Positions 33,109 to 44,090 are shown, numbered from the stretch's first letter. The stretch: DNA of 64,000 nt from Paraspadella gotoi (GCA_051294375.1 CM119269.1:18340471-18404470), one strand, 5' to 3'. Notes: generated by a model from the sequence alone, not told the origin. Made by a program: numbers and translations.

Positions 33109-35014
33109 AATGACCGATGGCCGTGGGCGCGCGCTGAGCGAGACAAAAAGGGTCGCCGTTCTCACAAAGTTAAGGACCGAAGTTACCTGACAGAAGGAGA
33201 GAGAGAGAGAGAGAGATGACAATTTTATATATTAACAAATATAATACTTGACATAACTTATTTTATTTAATATTACCTGACGGGAAATTAAAAACAGTCT
33301 GCTGTTTTGATTAAACATCCCGTGATTTACCGAAGACACCATCTGAACCAGAAGAACCGGCCGACCCAACAACATCGTGGCTCTGGTTGTTAAACCGCAC
33401 AGACGGCCTTCCGGCAGCGCCAGTCTGAGCTTGAATCCAGCGTCGAAGTTGTCATCCACCTTACCCGATGGAGAGGTTCCACTGACCTTTGCATTTTAGG
33501 ATTGGGCCATCGGAGCGAATAATTGAAAGCAAGTTTGTAAAGTAAGTAGGCAGCTAGTACGATCGCTCAGTTAAGGCCGAGTTGATTGTTGAAACGTCAC
33601 GGATTCCAGAACAATGGTGCGAGAGTCTCTGGAGGCGATGGAAAACTTGATGAACATAGGAGAGGGAATTCTTGTCGGTAATGGGCGGGTCTATCTGAGA
33701 GCCGTCCTATCTTACGTTATGGTTCAGATCGACGGACGTAAAAGGTAGAGTTCATTAGTCGCCAACAATTCCGAACACGGGGGTATCGACAGGCGATGAA
33801 CAGTTGTTTATTGATTATCGCGGATGTCCAAGGACCGTTCGTATGGAGAAATGACGTCGTAAATCGGGAACCATTTCGAATGCCTACGGCCTCGTTAACC
33901 TTTCCAAAACGTCGAGGGGCAGCTCTCTAACGCCACGCCTCACCCTGGGTTGACTTCCGGTCCGACGCGCGCGAGACGAGATTATCCGTCAATTTTTCTT
34001 CTCTTAAATAAAATATTTTTAATCGAGGATTGATTCTTTTCTTTCTTCTCCTCTTTTGCCCTTTTACTTTTTAGAGATTACTTTTATATGTTTTTTGTCC
34101 TTCTTAGTCTTAGTCTTGGCCCGCGGTCCTCGCAGCGGAGAACGTCTCCGGACCGCTTCGAATGGGCTTTGCGTCAATTGATCCTTAAGTTATTTGACGC
34201 CCGGTCTCTTTTGGAACAGCCCTCTTATTGAGAGATTATTTTAGGTGACTAGTCCGGTAGAGAATGTCGTCAAGCGCTGGAGCACGCCCCGAAGATGAAT
34301 ATGTGCCGCAACTCTTGCCGTGCTGAAGCATAAGCATCCCATTGGTAACAGCTTTTAATGGTTTTTTGTCCACCGCTGGCGTCGTGGTGCCGCGTCTTTG
34401 GATGACCTGGTTTAAACGAGAGAGACGCTCTTTAAAGAATGGAGGACTCGGACAAGAACCGAGAAGAGCCAGGATCACAATTCCTTTCTCCGCCAGGTGG
34501 TCTATGATAATGGGTTGGAAGGGGGCTAGAAAGATGATCAGTGGGGGGTAAAATTTTCTCCCGGTCCGTGGGGAGCCGTCCTTCTGAAGGATATAGCGTT
34601 GGATTGTGTCTTTATATCCATGGTTCTTTTGTTTAAAATTCTTTGGAGTTTAGCGGCGAAAAGTGTAAGAGAGGCCCAGGTCAGTCCTTCCTAAAAAGTA
34701 AATAGAGAAAAGTGACGGCTTCTTTATAGATAACGGCGAAAAATATATCTATTTCCTTTACGATCAAATATTACTGGTGTGTCCATAGAAGTCTTGTGAT
34801 AACCATGTGTGATGAATTAATCTAAATGCGTAGTCTTAATCCGAATCATTCTCTCAAGTAGGACATGTGGCAAAGATTTCTCTACGGTGGCACCAGAACC
34901 GCGAGGTAGAGACGTTCAGTCGCGGCCTTTCTTCCTTTCGAGCAGCGGGGATTCGACTTTGAGCACACTACTAAATGTCGACGAGGTACGCCAAAGAATT
35001 TTTAAAAAAAATAT

Positions 35015-35437
35015 TTAGTTGTGAATAGTATACAAGGAGACGCGTTTGCGCAAGCATTGTAATGTTGATGCGTCATATGCAATTTGCCAATCGTGGCATT
35101 TTTCGTACGCAGGCTTTTCACTGTCGTAATTTGTAGTGTCGCTAAAAATATCCTCGTCTCTTTGACCGTTTGACCTTTCGTGTCTATGTACTCGATATTC
35201 GTGAACTTCCCCCATTTTACTCTTCCGAGAGTCATCAGTTCGTTGTCGACCGTTGGGGGAATTGTCATTGCCCGAAATAGGTACAACATCAATGTACCGG
35301 TGTGAGTAGATATGTAACAAATTCCCATCCTTTAACTTGTAGTGATAGTGTTTTCTGTCGTTGTTATTGTAGAAGAAAAAAGGCGCCTTTTTTAGACGAG
35401 GGATTTGAGAGGCGATCACTTCGTTGAGAAGTCTCGC
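35015..35437 (-). CDS. Unrecognised open frame (about 140 codons)
   Basis: Open on the minus strand from a stop at about 35,440 to 35,015 with no ATG near its start; GTG at 35,419 is the first alternative start. It is polar and rich in Y, H, N and D. A second minus-strand frame overlaps it. No family recognised; no more than marginal evidence for coding. Confidence 0.17.
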   Translation of the reverse strand, partial: ARLLNEVIASQIPRLKKAPFFFYNNNDRKHYHYKLKDGNLLHIYSHRYIDVVPISGNDNSPNGRQRTDDSRKSKMGEVHEYRVHRHERSNGQRDEDIFSDTTNYDSEKPAYEKCHDWQIAYDASTLQCLRKRVSLYTIHN

Positions 35438-35725
35438 TCAAAAGATGCTACCCCTCGATAAAATGCCGCTTCCTGTATTTTTACGGTCGTCAAATAATCT
35501 AACCCCAACTGGCACTACTGGAACGAAGACCGGATTGTCGCGAGTCTACTGTTGTAGAGAAAATCAAAAAAAGGGGTTACGATAATTTCAAATCGGGGTT
35601 GTGAAGGATTCGAGATATAAGAATCATAACGTATTGAAAATATGCTAACAGAGCGCATTCCTAGTTTCCGGCCAGTCTTTAATTGGACGGGGTTCTGGCA
35701 ATTTATTCATAAAATCCCCGTTTTG

Positions 35726-36105
35726 TTATATCCGCAAAGAAGGATTTTCGCCTCGATCGACGTGCAGAAGAACATCATGACGTAAAATCGTATCCGCCCA
35801 AGAAGGTCGTCGACCATTCTCTTTGCTCTTGCCAAGTGCCACGATCCGAATCGCTGATTTCCCGAAAGTACTTCCGATAGACTGCTCCGGATCCGCGATT
35901 ACCGACCCGATCTTAATTTCCGGCCACCAGCCCGGTGTACCTTTTTTTCCAGCCGTCTTTACTAACAAAATAACGGTTTCTGTTTTAACCGATTTAGGCG
36001 CTTCCGCGGGGGACGGAAGTTGGATGGCGTAGTAGGTTTTAGGAGAAATTTTTCCAAACTTTGAGTAGTGAAAGGGCGTTGTTTTTGTACTTTTTATACG
36101 CGAAA
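35726..36105 (-). CDS. Unrecognised open frame (about 126 codons)
   Basis: Open on the minus strand without any ATG. Composition is balanced, with segments such as KTAGKKGTPGWWPEIKIGSV. A plus-strand frame of 69 codons overlaps. The length is about what chance would give once in this block. Confidence 0.17.
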
Positions 36106-36258
36106 TTTATCTTTCGTTTCTTTGGGGTAACCGCCTGAGAAACAAAAGCTGTTCACTTCTACTTAAATAGTTCGTGTTGACCAAGTTGACCACTTGAAAA
36201 CGTGGGAGTTCTGTGAAGGGCTAAGCGGGCTCTGAGATCTCCGTCGCGCTGTTTAAAA

Positions 36259-36483
36259 ATATTATCGACCCTTCAAGAATTCTCTCGTCTCTTAGGTTTA
36301 TGGGCGCAGAGGAGGCGGGAGAAGAGCACGGAAAAGAACCCGGTGCGACTCATATCGGCGTCGGGTCGCATTGCGGAGTGTGTGCCGCTGCTGGTTGATA
36401 CGGGCGTTGTAAGCCATGGGATTGCACATATGGTAGAGGCTACTGTGGCAAAGGCAATTCCCAATCTGACATGGCGTACATGA
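36259..36483 (+). CDS. Open frame with an LVDTG motif (about 74 codons)
   Basis: Plus-strand frame open between two stops, without ATG. Residues PLLVDTGVVSHGI (LVDTG at 36,391-36,405) resemble the active-site loop of retropepsin-type aspartic proteases, where D-T/S-G is catalytic and is preceded by hydrophobic residues. A protease would be consistent with an LTR retroelement on this strand, but I find no reverse transcriptase YxDD, no zinc knuckle and no integrase nearby. The motif alone can arise by chance. Confidence 0.2.
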   Translation: MLSTLQEFSRLLGLWAQRRREKSTEKNPVRLISASGRIAECVPLLVDTGVVSHGIAHMVEATVAKAIPNLTWRT

Positions 36484-36644
36484 CCTTCGTATAGGGATAA
36501 GCATTCTATGGTTTGAGTTAAAGAAGATTTCGCCAATGGAGATTTGTTTTCCGAGTCGAATGGGATAAATTGGGTTTTATTTCGTAATCTTTTCAACATC
36601 ATTTGGCAAGAGGCGCCGCTGTCACTCCATGTCCTTTCGGGCAT
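36273..36644 (-). CDS. Unrecognised ORF (123 aa)
   Basis: ATG-started minus-strand frame, directly opposite the LVDTG-containing frame, so at most one is real. A second minus-strand frame (36,298-36,504) encodes a cysteine/histidine-rich stretch (CTPCQIGNCLCH) that superficially resembles a zinc-binding region. No family recognised. Confidence 0.15.
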   Translation of the reverse strand: MPERTWSDSGASCQMMLKRLRNKTQFIPFDSENKSPLAKSSLTQTIECLSLYEGHVRHVRLGIAFATVASTICAIPWLTTPVSTSSGTHSAMRPDADMSRTGFFSVLFSRLLCAHKPKRRENS

Positions 36645-37237
36645 CAGCTATCACTCACCACTTCGGGGGCGTGAAAGTCGCTTGGATTCGATTGATGGAG
36701 GCGAATGCTCCCCGCGAATACCTTCCGGCGGCTGCTCTTATGTCTTCAAAAGGAAGTGCCAAAACCCATTTGAAAGAGTGCCATCGACCACGGGCAGAAA
36801 TGAATGTAGGCGTAAAACCGATATTCGCGTGGCGCTTTGGACGCGGTCTGTCAATGGCTTGGGCGTCCGACCAGGTCTATGGCAAATTCTGAGTTTTCTC
36901 CTTAAAAAAACGTAATAGCTTTCTAAACGAGTTTTTTTTGGGCGGTGCGATTTATGTAATCCGGTGTAAACTCCTTTGGCGCTCTTAAAAATTGCTGCCA
37001 CGTCACGACTTTAGAAATTGAACCATCCTTTTCGACGAGCGCTTGAAGAAGCTCGCCTGAAGATCGAGAATCCTGCCTGGTGTTTGGTCGTAAATAGTAT
37101 GGTCGCAAATGACGTTAATAACTTATCTTCATAGTCCGACGTAGTCGACTTGATTGACGGTGCTGGGACGTTTGTTAGTCTGCTTCCTTCCTTTTTTGTG
37201 CATCTTCCAAAAGAATAGGTTGGTTGGAGATAGCCGA

Positions 37238-37780
37238 TTATACTCGGTGATCGACCGTCTTCTTTCTAAAAGACGCTTGTCTTAGGGGGAAAGGAATGTC
37301 GGGGCTTTGATTTTTTTGTTTGTCCACAATGGGATAACATTTTGTTTTTAGGAACTGTCTAATTTTTTTTTTATTTCCTTGTTGTTTGTTGTTTGCGAAT
37401 CTAAGGGAAAACTGATGGCGTTTAGTTAGGTCTGACTGCCGGATGAGGTTGTAAGCGTGGGTTAGTCGATGAATGGATTGAGGATTTGGGTTTATGCCCC
37501 AGGGATTGTGGATGAATCTATTGACGCGTTGCGGTATGGCGACTGTCGAGCTTCGGTTCTTGGAGGGGGGGGAAGAAAGGCTGCGGTTATCCTTCACTTT
37601 CTGAACCTTTTCAACACGAGAAAGAGGGTAATTTTGTAATTTGATGCCGGGCAGTGAATTGCTTTCGTGTGGTGAAAGATGATCCCGCAATATCCTCCAA
37701 ATCCCGACTCCGATGTTTTGTCCACAAAAACTCTGAGGCCTTTTCCGTTTTAATATCCCTCGTGTAACGATACATTTCAT
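37238..37780 (-). CDS. Unrecognised ORF (180 aa), longest uninterrupted frame of the block
   Basis: ATG-started frame. The predicted protein is basic and rich in N, Q, P, K, R and S, with few hydrophobic clusters, no cysteine pattern and no signal peptide. The plus strand here is rich in G and T, which depletes minus-strand stop codons, so composition may explain the length. By rough estimate this length is expected far less than once by chance in the block at neutral composition, so it deserves a search. No homology recognised. Confidence 0.25.
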   Translation of the reverse strand: MKCIVTRGILKRKRPQSFCGQNIGVGIWRILRDHLSPHESNSLPGIKLQNYPLSRVEKVQKVKDNRSLSSPPSKNRSSTVAIPQRVNRFIHNPWGINPNPQSIHRLTHAYNLIRQSDLTKRHQFSLRFANNKQQGNKKKIRQFLKTKCYPIVDKQKNQSPDIPFPLRQASFRKKTVDHRV

Positions 37781-38515
37781 GTCTTTTATTTGGGTCTTTG
37801 TTGCAGTAAGAGTTCTGGACTTTCGTCTATCACATTATTCTATTACGGAGGACGATTCTTGACTCAACATGGCGCTTCCAATCCCTTTCGGACCAGGTTT
37901 TTCCGCAAGTTTTTTTGAATTTGAGAAACAAATCGCTATTGTGAGTCTAATCATTATATGTGATCTTCCACCTGGATAGGCGTGTGTCTTTGGGTGGAAT
38001 CGGTGCGTGGCCGGGGGCTTGGACTTTCCTGTTTGACGCATCTGTGATTAGGGGTAGGAGAGGATGAGCGGGGGATAGAATACTTCAAATCGCGAAGATT
38101 TGTTTTCGGATAACGAATAAATCCGGGGTTGGCGTATTTCGTACGGTGTCTTGGCGTGTCGATGGTTTGGCGAAGTCTGATTTTTTTTTCCTTTTTTGGC
38201 CGATGGCTTCGACGATGAGACTAATTCATGGTAGCACAGCCAAAACGGATAAAAAGTTCCTAACATTCCACCAGTCTGGACATGTTGTTTTCCTTCTCTT
38301 TCATAGGTAAGCTTCTAATGAGAGAGCGTGTATTTGCTTTTATACGGCTCTCAAAAGAATTAGTTGCTGCTTGAATAGGGCAGTGTTGCTGTTTTAAACA
38401 TATGTTAAACATATTCCGACATCAAAGTACACGCGTCGTTGTGATTTTATTTAGAAACGCCGTAAATAAGCCTTTGATGGTCATGCTCATCGTAGTTTGT
38501 TAAATTTTTTTCCAG

Positions 38516-38748
38516 GACGCGGAAGTTGGCGGGGCGACAACGCTCTCTGCGGCGGCGTTGTTCTCGTGGCACATTCCTACGAATAATCTTTTATATCGCA
38601 ATAAGTACCCGTTCATCGAGCCTCGAACGGAAGATTCTCGATCTGCACGCTTCAATTCTTCGGGACTTGCTGTGGCAAGTTTGCGCAGATCGATAAAAAG
38701 ATACGGAAAGGAGCGTGGGTGTGAAGTAGTTTGCCTAAGGTTGTCCAC
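38516..38748 (+). CDS. Exon-like segment with splice signals
   Basis: A T-rich tract ending TCCAG precedes position 38,516, and ACGTAAGA begins right after 38,748, so the segment has a good acceptor and a good donor (GTAAGA). The 233 bases are open in one frame (start DAEVGGATTLSAAALF, end KRYGKERGCEVV followed by CLRLS), and the frame meets a stop immediately past the donor, as an intron would. Neighbouring exons cannot be identified. A minus-strand frame (38,500-38,748) also covers it. Confidence 0.25.
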
Positions 38749-39296
38749 GTAAGATTCTATAGAAAAGTTTGTTTTTTCGGGAAAGTAGTCTTGTCCGACG
38801 CGAGAGTTTTGGAAATATTGATCGGTCTCTTTGGAAATTTTGTTAAAACGGGTAACCTCGTAATTTAAAACATTAATCTAGGGAACTGGGGTTTTGTCTC
38901 GATATAAAGATTGTGTACGATGAAGATGCAGCTTAATTTCTGTTAAAAAAATATTATTTCTATGTGTAGTAAAATAGTATACAATGATTTAAATACTTAA
39001 TAGTATTAATAACGCTGCGACAACCTACCGAGTGGTGGTAATAGTGACTCCGGAAATATTCTCCTTGACATAGAGAGAAAAATCGACTCGGTCTTCCCCA
39101 TGTCAGTCGCATAACAGAAGAACTGTTATGGCCGTTTGAGCGAGCATACCAGTCGACCTTAGACGTCGGTCGTAGGCGGTCCTTGAAGAAAGAATAGCCG
39201 CCGAGGGAAAAGTTTTGTGGAGTTGTAATTGTGGTGCACCATCCCCGCTTGCGTAACAATAGTCTAATATTTTTTTAAAGGGGTTACGTACCGACG

Positions 39297-39593
39297 ATGT
39301 CTTCCGAGGAGGCGTGTTTAATAAGAACGTGTCGAAGCAAAATGTCGTCTTACCTAAAGATGAAATTTTTTTATTTACTCGATTTTTTATATTCGTATAA
39401 TGATAATTCGTATTTTAAACCGCTGGTTACTGGACGCGCCTCGCGTACTAATCATAGAAAGAGAGAGATTGTATATTTTAAGGGATTTATAAAGTTTTGT
39501 TCTCAGAATACAGATCACATTTTTTTTTTTTTTTTACAGAAGAGGGCCAACGAAAAAACGATGTTAAGTGACGAGCAAACGCGACGACAGTAA
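39297..39593 (+). CDS. Unrecognised ORF (98 aa)
   Basis: ATG-started frame that continues through a run of 17 T and an ACAG at 39,534-39,538, which is itself a textbook splice acceptor. The terminal part (QKRANEKTMLSDEQ) may therefore be a separate exon beginning at 39,539. Low confidence for either reading. Confidence 0.15.
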   Translation: MSSEEACLIRTCRSKMSSYLKMKFFYLLDFLYSYNDNSYFKPLVTGRASRTNHRKREIVYFKGFIKFCSQNTDHIFFFFLQKRANEKTMLSDEQTRRQ

Positions 39594-39600
39594 TTTGAAC

Positions 39601-41500
39601 CGCTGGGCGACGACTAATGGTTAGCGGTAAACTTCGTCGCGCTTATAAAATTACCGGTGTGATTGCGCCAGGTTTGGGCGACTGCGAAACAGATGGACGG
39701 AAGCTAGTTTACATGGGCCATAATGGGGTCGATAATACTTATAATGAGATGAGAAACAATTATAGGACTATTATTTCAGCCCGACCAACCTAGGGAAGAA
39801 ATGTATCACAGTAGTTTAGGCTATGAGTGTTTTTTTTAAAGATAAAGAAAATAAAAAAGAAAAAACGGAGAAGAGAGTAATGCAAATCGCTTATTATATC
39901 AAATGTATTAGAGAAAGGTTATATAAAAAAGACAAAAGGAGAGGGTAAACGAATCGCGATATTAAGTAGAAGAGATAAAGGAAAAAATTGAAAATGATTA
40001 GAAGTCAAAAACAAGAAGTGCAAGGAGATGGTCGTGATGAATGGAGCAGAGGAAGTGTTTGTGTTCCTTCGAAATAAACGTTTAACCACGATTTCAATTT
40101 ACGTAAAGAACAACCGGCGGAAAATAGAATTGTTTATCAAAAGCGCAAAGTAAAGGGGGACAAGAAGCGGAAAATGATGCTAAAAAATGGTTGAAAAGGC
40201 CTTGCAAACTATCGTAAAAAAGATAACCGCGCATGGCAAACTAATTCTATAAATACCGTTAAAATTAAAGATGGAGAAGTGAAATGTCGAAGAAACAAAG
40301 GATGTTAGTGGTATGGAAATTTGCGGGAATGACAAACCGGAATGGTAGATTGTGAATACAGACAAGAGGACGGCAAGAAATTGTCGAAATTATCATGCGT
40401 TTCTGATAGTGAACTGATAATTAGCGAGAGGAAGAGAAAAGAAAAAGAGGGAAAGAGGGAAGAGGTCATTAGTATACAGCGACCAAGAAATGTTTTGTAA
40501 GGTTAAAAAAATTTTGGAAACTAATACTATATTATGCCGTTGTGTCTTTGATTTGCTCTTTATCTATTTAAAAAACTAAATATCTAAGGTAAATCAATCA
40601 TATATTTTTTTACTTTTTAAACTTTGATAATAAGGAGGAGAATAGCGATATGTAGTTTTAGTGGGGTGTATTGTTTTTGGTATTGTAACCATAACTAGTT
40701 TTATTAAACAAATAAATTTCTCGTTCTTTTTAGAAAACGATTCTTACTGGATGGATGAAGATTTGGAAAGTATTATTTTGAGATGGAATATTTAAAGTTA
40801 ACATCGAGGTGAGTGAATTTTAAAATATTAAAAATGTAAAGCATTCTTATAAGCCTAAGTAATGCACGATAACTCTTAATTTTTTGCTCGTAATGTAATT
40901 TGTTTTTTCGCAAATTTGAATGTTATAATAAGTTTAGCAAAAAACCATTATTTAAATACGTTGTCCTTTTTTTTTGCTTCGCAGGGATTTGAGTTTGTGG
41001 ACCGTGCGATATATCGAATTGAGAAAATTGATTGTAACTGTCACTTCTTTATTCATAAAGCCCTTTGCTTTTTTAGTCTTATTTCGCTGTGTGTTCAAAC
41101 TAATTATTAAATAGTTTTGTCAATTTTGTTTAGATTACCATCGAGATATGGTATTTTACTATTGATTATGAATAGAATACTGTCATTCGTGATTACGCTT
41201 GGTCTATTTTGTTTTACTTGTTATGTGCGTGTGTGTCTTGAAAGGAAACTAACTAAATGTCACGTTGAACCTAAGGTTGAAGTGGTTTGTTTAGAAAAGT
41301 TGAGGTTGAGATAAAAACAAATATTTTCTTTCGTTCTACCTTTTTTGCTTTCACAAAACGCTTCTATTCATAATAGATAAGCTGTCGATTATTTAGTATA
41401 GAATTAAGAACAGGAATACAACAAATTGAGAATATTGTTTATTCTATTTTAAGGCAGAGTTTGCGCAGTTTTAAAAAAGAACCGAGCTGAGAAATGTAAA
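39601..41500. other. AT-rich stretch without a recognised gene
   Basis: Composition drops back to AT-rich. A T-rich tract ending CTTCGCAG at about 40,984 is another possible splice acceptor. Frames of about 60 codons are unremarkable. Confidence 0.5.
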
Positions 41501-41509
41501 ACCTAGAAT

Positions 41510-41690
41510 TCAAGGTGACCCCGAACCGAAAAGTGACCCAGACCGGAAAAATGAACCGGAACAGGAAGTGGCCGGAACCGGAAGTGAACCTGGAACCGGA
41601 AAGTGACCAGAACCGGAAGGTGGCCGGAACCGGAAGTGACCGGAAGCCGGAAGTGGGCCGGAACCTGGAAAGTGACCTAATCTAATAATA
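41510..41690 (+). repeat. Minisatellite of ETS-like motifs
   Basis: About ten degenerate copies of a 15-20-base unit built on AACCGGAAGTGACC. Perfect ACCGGAAGT (consensus ETS-factor site) occurs at 41,577 and 41,629, with several one-mismatch copies between, and a further perfect copy stands apart at 41,806. Confidence 0.65.
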
Positions 41691-41846
41691 GATTGATGAC
41701 GGTCATCAGATTGGAATGTTGAATGACGTCATCATATTATCTATAAAATATATTGATGACGTCATCGATTGGATATGTTGAATGAAACCGTCCATCACTC
41801 CTGAAACCGGAAGTTGGCTCTAGAAGGTTACCTTATTCTATCTCTC
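41691..41846 (+). promoter_or_regulatory. CRE palindromes TGACGTCA
   Basis: Perfect CRE/ATF-type palindromes at 41,724-41,731 and 41,757-41,764, plus a third at about 41,695 with one extra G. They sit in a diverged tandem repeat of about 40-60 bases sharing ATTGATGACG and GATTGGA words. Directly adjacent to the ETS-like array; function unproven. Confidence 0.4.
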
Positions 41847-41871
41847 NNNNNNNNNNNNNNNNNNNNNNNNN
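41847..41871. other. Scaffold gap (25 N)
   Basis: Contig joint between the motif array and an inverted U copy. Confidence 0.95.
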
Positions 41872-42282
41872 AGAAGCTAAAGAAAAACATAGAAGATGAG
41901 TAATTGTCCTTCAGAGATTTCGACTTCGCTCCGCTCGATCGTTTCGCTTTTCGCTGAGGGAGAGGGGGAGAGGGACGGGGGAGAGAGAGAAGGAAAGAGA
42001 GGGAGAAGGAAAGAGAGGGAGCGAGAAAGGAAGGAAGGAAGAAAGGAAAGAAGGAAGCAAAGCGAGGAAGGAAGGAAGAAAGGAAAGAAGGAAGCAAAGC
42101 GAGGAAGGAAGGAAGAAAGGAAAGAAGGAAGCAAAGCGAGGAAGGAAGGAAGAAAGGAAAGAAGGAAGCAAAGCGAGGAAGGAAGGAAGAAATGAAAGAG
42201 GAGAAAGAGCGAACCGAGAGAAAGTGATTGAGGACCAGGAGAGGAGGAAAAATTAAGGCATAAAGAAATGTTTGATTGATTG

Positions 42283-42357
<75 letters not shown>

Positions 42358-42682
42358 TGTTTGAATTGATTGTTTAATGGATTGATTGATTGTATGATTG
42401 ATTTGTTGTTAAATCTCTCAGCAACGGCTAGGAAATTTCTTTCTCTCACGTTCCGACAACCTTTCTCGCTGATCGCACAATTCCCCACCTCACCCTTACC
42501 GGAATATTTTCCGGCGTCCGGCGTCCGGCGACCCACCCCCGGCCGTTTCGCAAACCCTCCGGCGGCCGAGAAATTTGCGCGGGTATTTTGTCGGGAAAAC
42601 GACGTCCGTTCGGGTGGAATCTTGTTTATATCAGGTAAAAGGAATTTTGGCCGAAATCACCGACCAGAGAAAAACTTGGATT
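41872..42682 (-). repeat. Macro-repeat U, copy b (inverted, 3' part)
   Basis: Reverse complement of about 23,650-24,365, with the GATT array at 42,262-42,415. It ends at about 42,682, where it switches directly into a plus-oriented piece of a different part of U. Confidence 0.85.
42020..42190 (+). repeat. 37-bp minisatellite, about 4 copies
   Basis: The purine-rich 37-base unit (GGAAGGAAGAAAGGAAAG... ending GCAAAGC) is repeated about four times. U copy a has essentially one unit at 24,160-24,200. The 37-codon periodicity of the overlapping frame confirms the period. Confidence 0.85.
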
Positions 42683-44090
42683 CGACACGCGTTATTCGAG
42701 ACGCCATAAAAAAAAAAATGTTTTTAAAACGCAAGTTAAAGCGGGCGATAGAAGGTGTTTATGATAACGTATTATTATGTTAAAGGGTTATCAGAAGTAA
42801 CAGTTGAACTGTTGTTTTAGTTTGTTGCTGATCGTCGGGCCGGTTTTTGGGTCGTGATTAGAGATTTTCTCAAGACTACTGAAGAAAGAATCTAATTGTA
42901 TGACAAATGTATTAAACATTGTACGAGTACGTCAAAATAGATGTGGCATGAGTTGTGATAAAAATCAGGCAAGGAGCACAGTGAGGTGTGAGTAAGAGAA
43001 ACAGCCGGTGACTGTGACGCGTTCAAGATTCTCCGAAGGAGAGAGAGATCCAGAGATGAGACTCTGGGTTGGGAAGAGGAGGAGGAGTGAGGAGGAGGAG
43101 GAGCCGGAGGGAGGAAGGAAAAAAATCAATATTAACAAGAACGGAGGAAAAAAGCGAGAAGAAGATGAACGAAGAAAGACGACAAAATAAAGAACATAGA
43201 AGATGAAATGAAGAACAGAGAAGTTGAAATGAAGAACAATTACGCTGATTGATGAGTCGGAAAGGAGAAGTTGAAAGGATAACAAGGAAAAGAGGAAAGT
43301 GATGAATTCGTTGATAGGGAAGAATATAATGAAAAGATGACGATGAAGGTAAGAAAAATGGAGGAAAGTGAATCTTAAAGTTGAACACGAGTAATATAAT
43401 GAATATATTACTTGTAAATTTAAATGAGGAAAAGGGGTTAAAGGTTAGGGCTGAGAGAACTGGAAATATAAATATAAATTAAGACGTCATTTCTAGTCGA
43501 CGCTAAGAAGATATAAAGGAGAACAAAAATACATTAAAGATTTAGAAGTGAGAAAAAAGGAAAAGGAGCAGAGATGAGTCAAAAAATGGGAAGGAAGATC
43601 AGGAGAAAGACGAACAGAAGAAAAAGATAAAAAAAAAGAACAAGAAGAGGAGAATAGAGGAAATAAGAAGAAAATAGGAGAAACGTTGACGGCCAATAAT
43701 GAATAATGAAAGATGAAAAAAAAAACAGGAAGAAAATGAAGAGCACGATGAAGAAAAAGAAGAAGAAGAAATAAGAAGAAAAAAATATGAAGCCGACGAA
43801 GACGAAGAACCGAAGAAAATGGAGCAGAAGAGGAAAAAATCCCTTGAACGAGAAAAAAACGCGGAAGGAGTGAAGAGCGAAAAAAAGAAAGATGAGGAGG
43901 GAGAAGGAGGAAGAGGAGGAGGGGGTGAGAGAAGAGGAAGAGGAGGAGAAAGGCGTAACGCAAAAGACGCAGCGTACGTGCGCGTGAAACGTACGTGACA
44001 AAGTTTCCGAAGAAGAAAAAAACAAAGAGGGAGAAAAAGGGAGAGAGGAGAGAGATAAGATAGACATCGGCGAGACAGAGAGGAAGATTA
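42683..44090 (+). repeat. Macro-repeat U, copy c (plus, 5' part)
   Basis: Collinear with 47,738-49,110 and, from 43,440, with 19,661-20,450, including the shared blocks at 42,685-42,900 and 43,010-43,170. No coding frame; 200-codon minus frames are pyrimidine-tract artefacts. Confidence 0.85.

Larger units (their letters stand above)
31031..39600. other. Microsatellite-poor, GC-richer block without a recognised gene
   Basis: Apart from a short GA run at 33,199-33,216, this 8.5-kb block has no P1, R2 or U sequence, little low complexity and clearly higher GC than its flanks. It holds many open frames of 60-180 codons on both strands, none matching a family I know. By rough calculation at this base composition, a frame of about 125 codons is expected about once by chance in 8.5 kb, so most frames are not evidence of coding. 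Alternatives are unrecognised host exons and introns, an old retroelement, or integrated foreign DNA. Confidence 0.4.

Noticed and set aside
34236-39259. Minus-strand gene cluster resembling a compact large-DNA-virus genome
   Set aside because: The predominance of minus-strand frames can be explained by G/T richness of the plus strand in parts of the block. The frames lack hallmark genes, many have no ATG, and equally plausible plus-strand frames overlap them. Not called viral.
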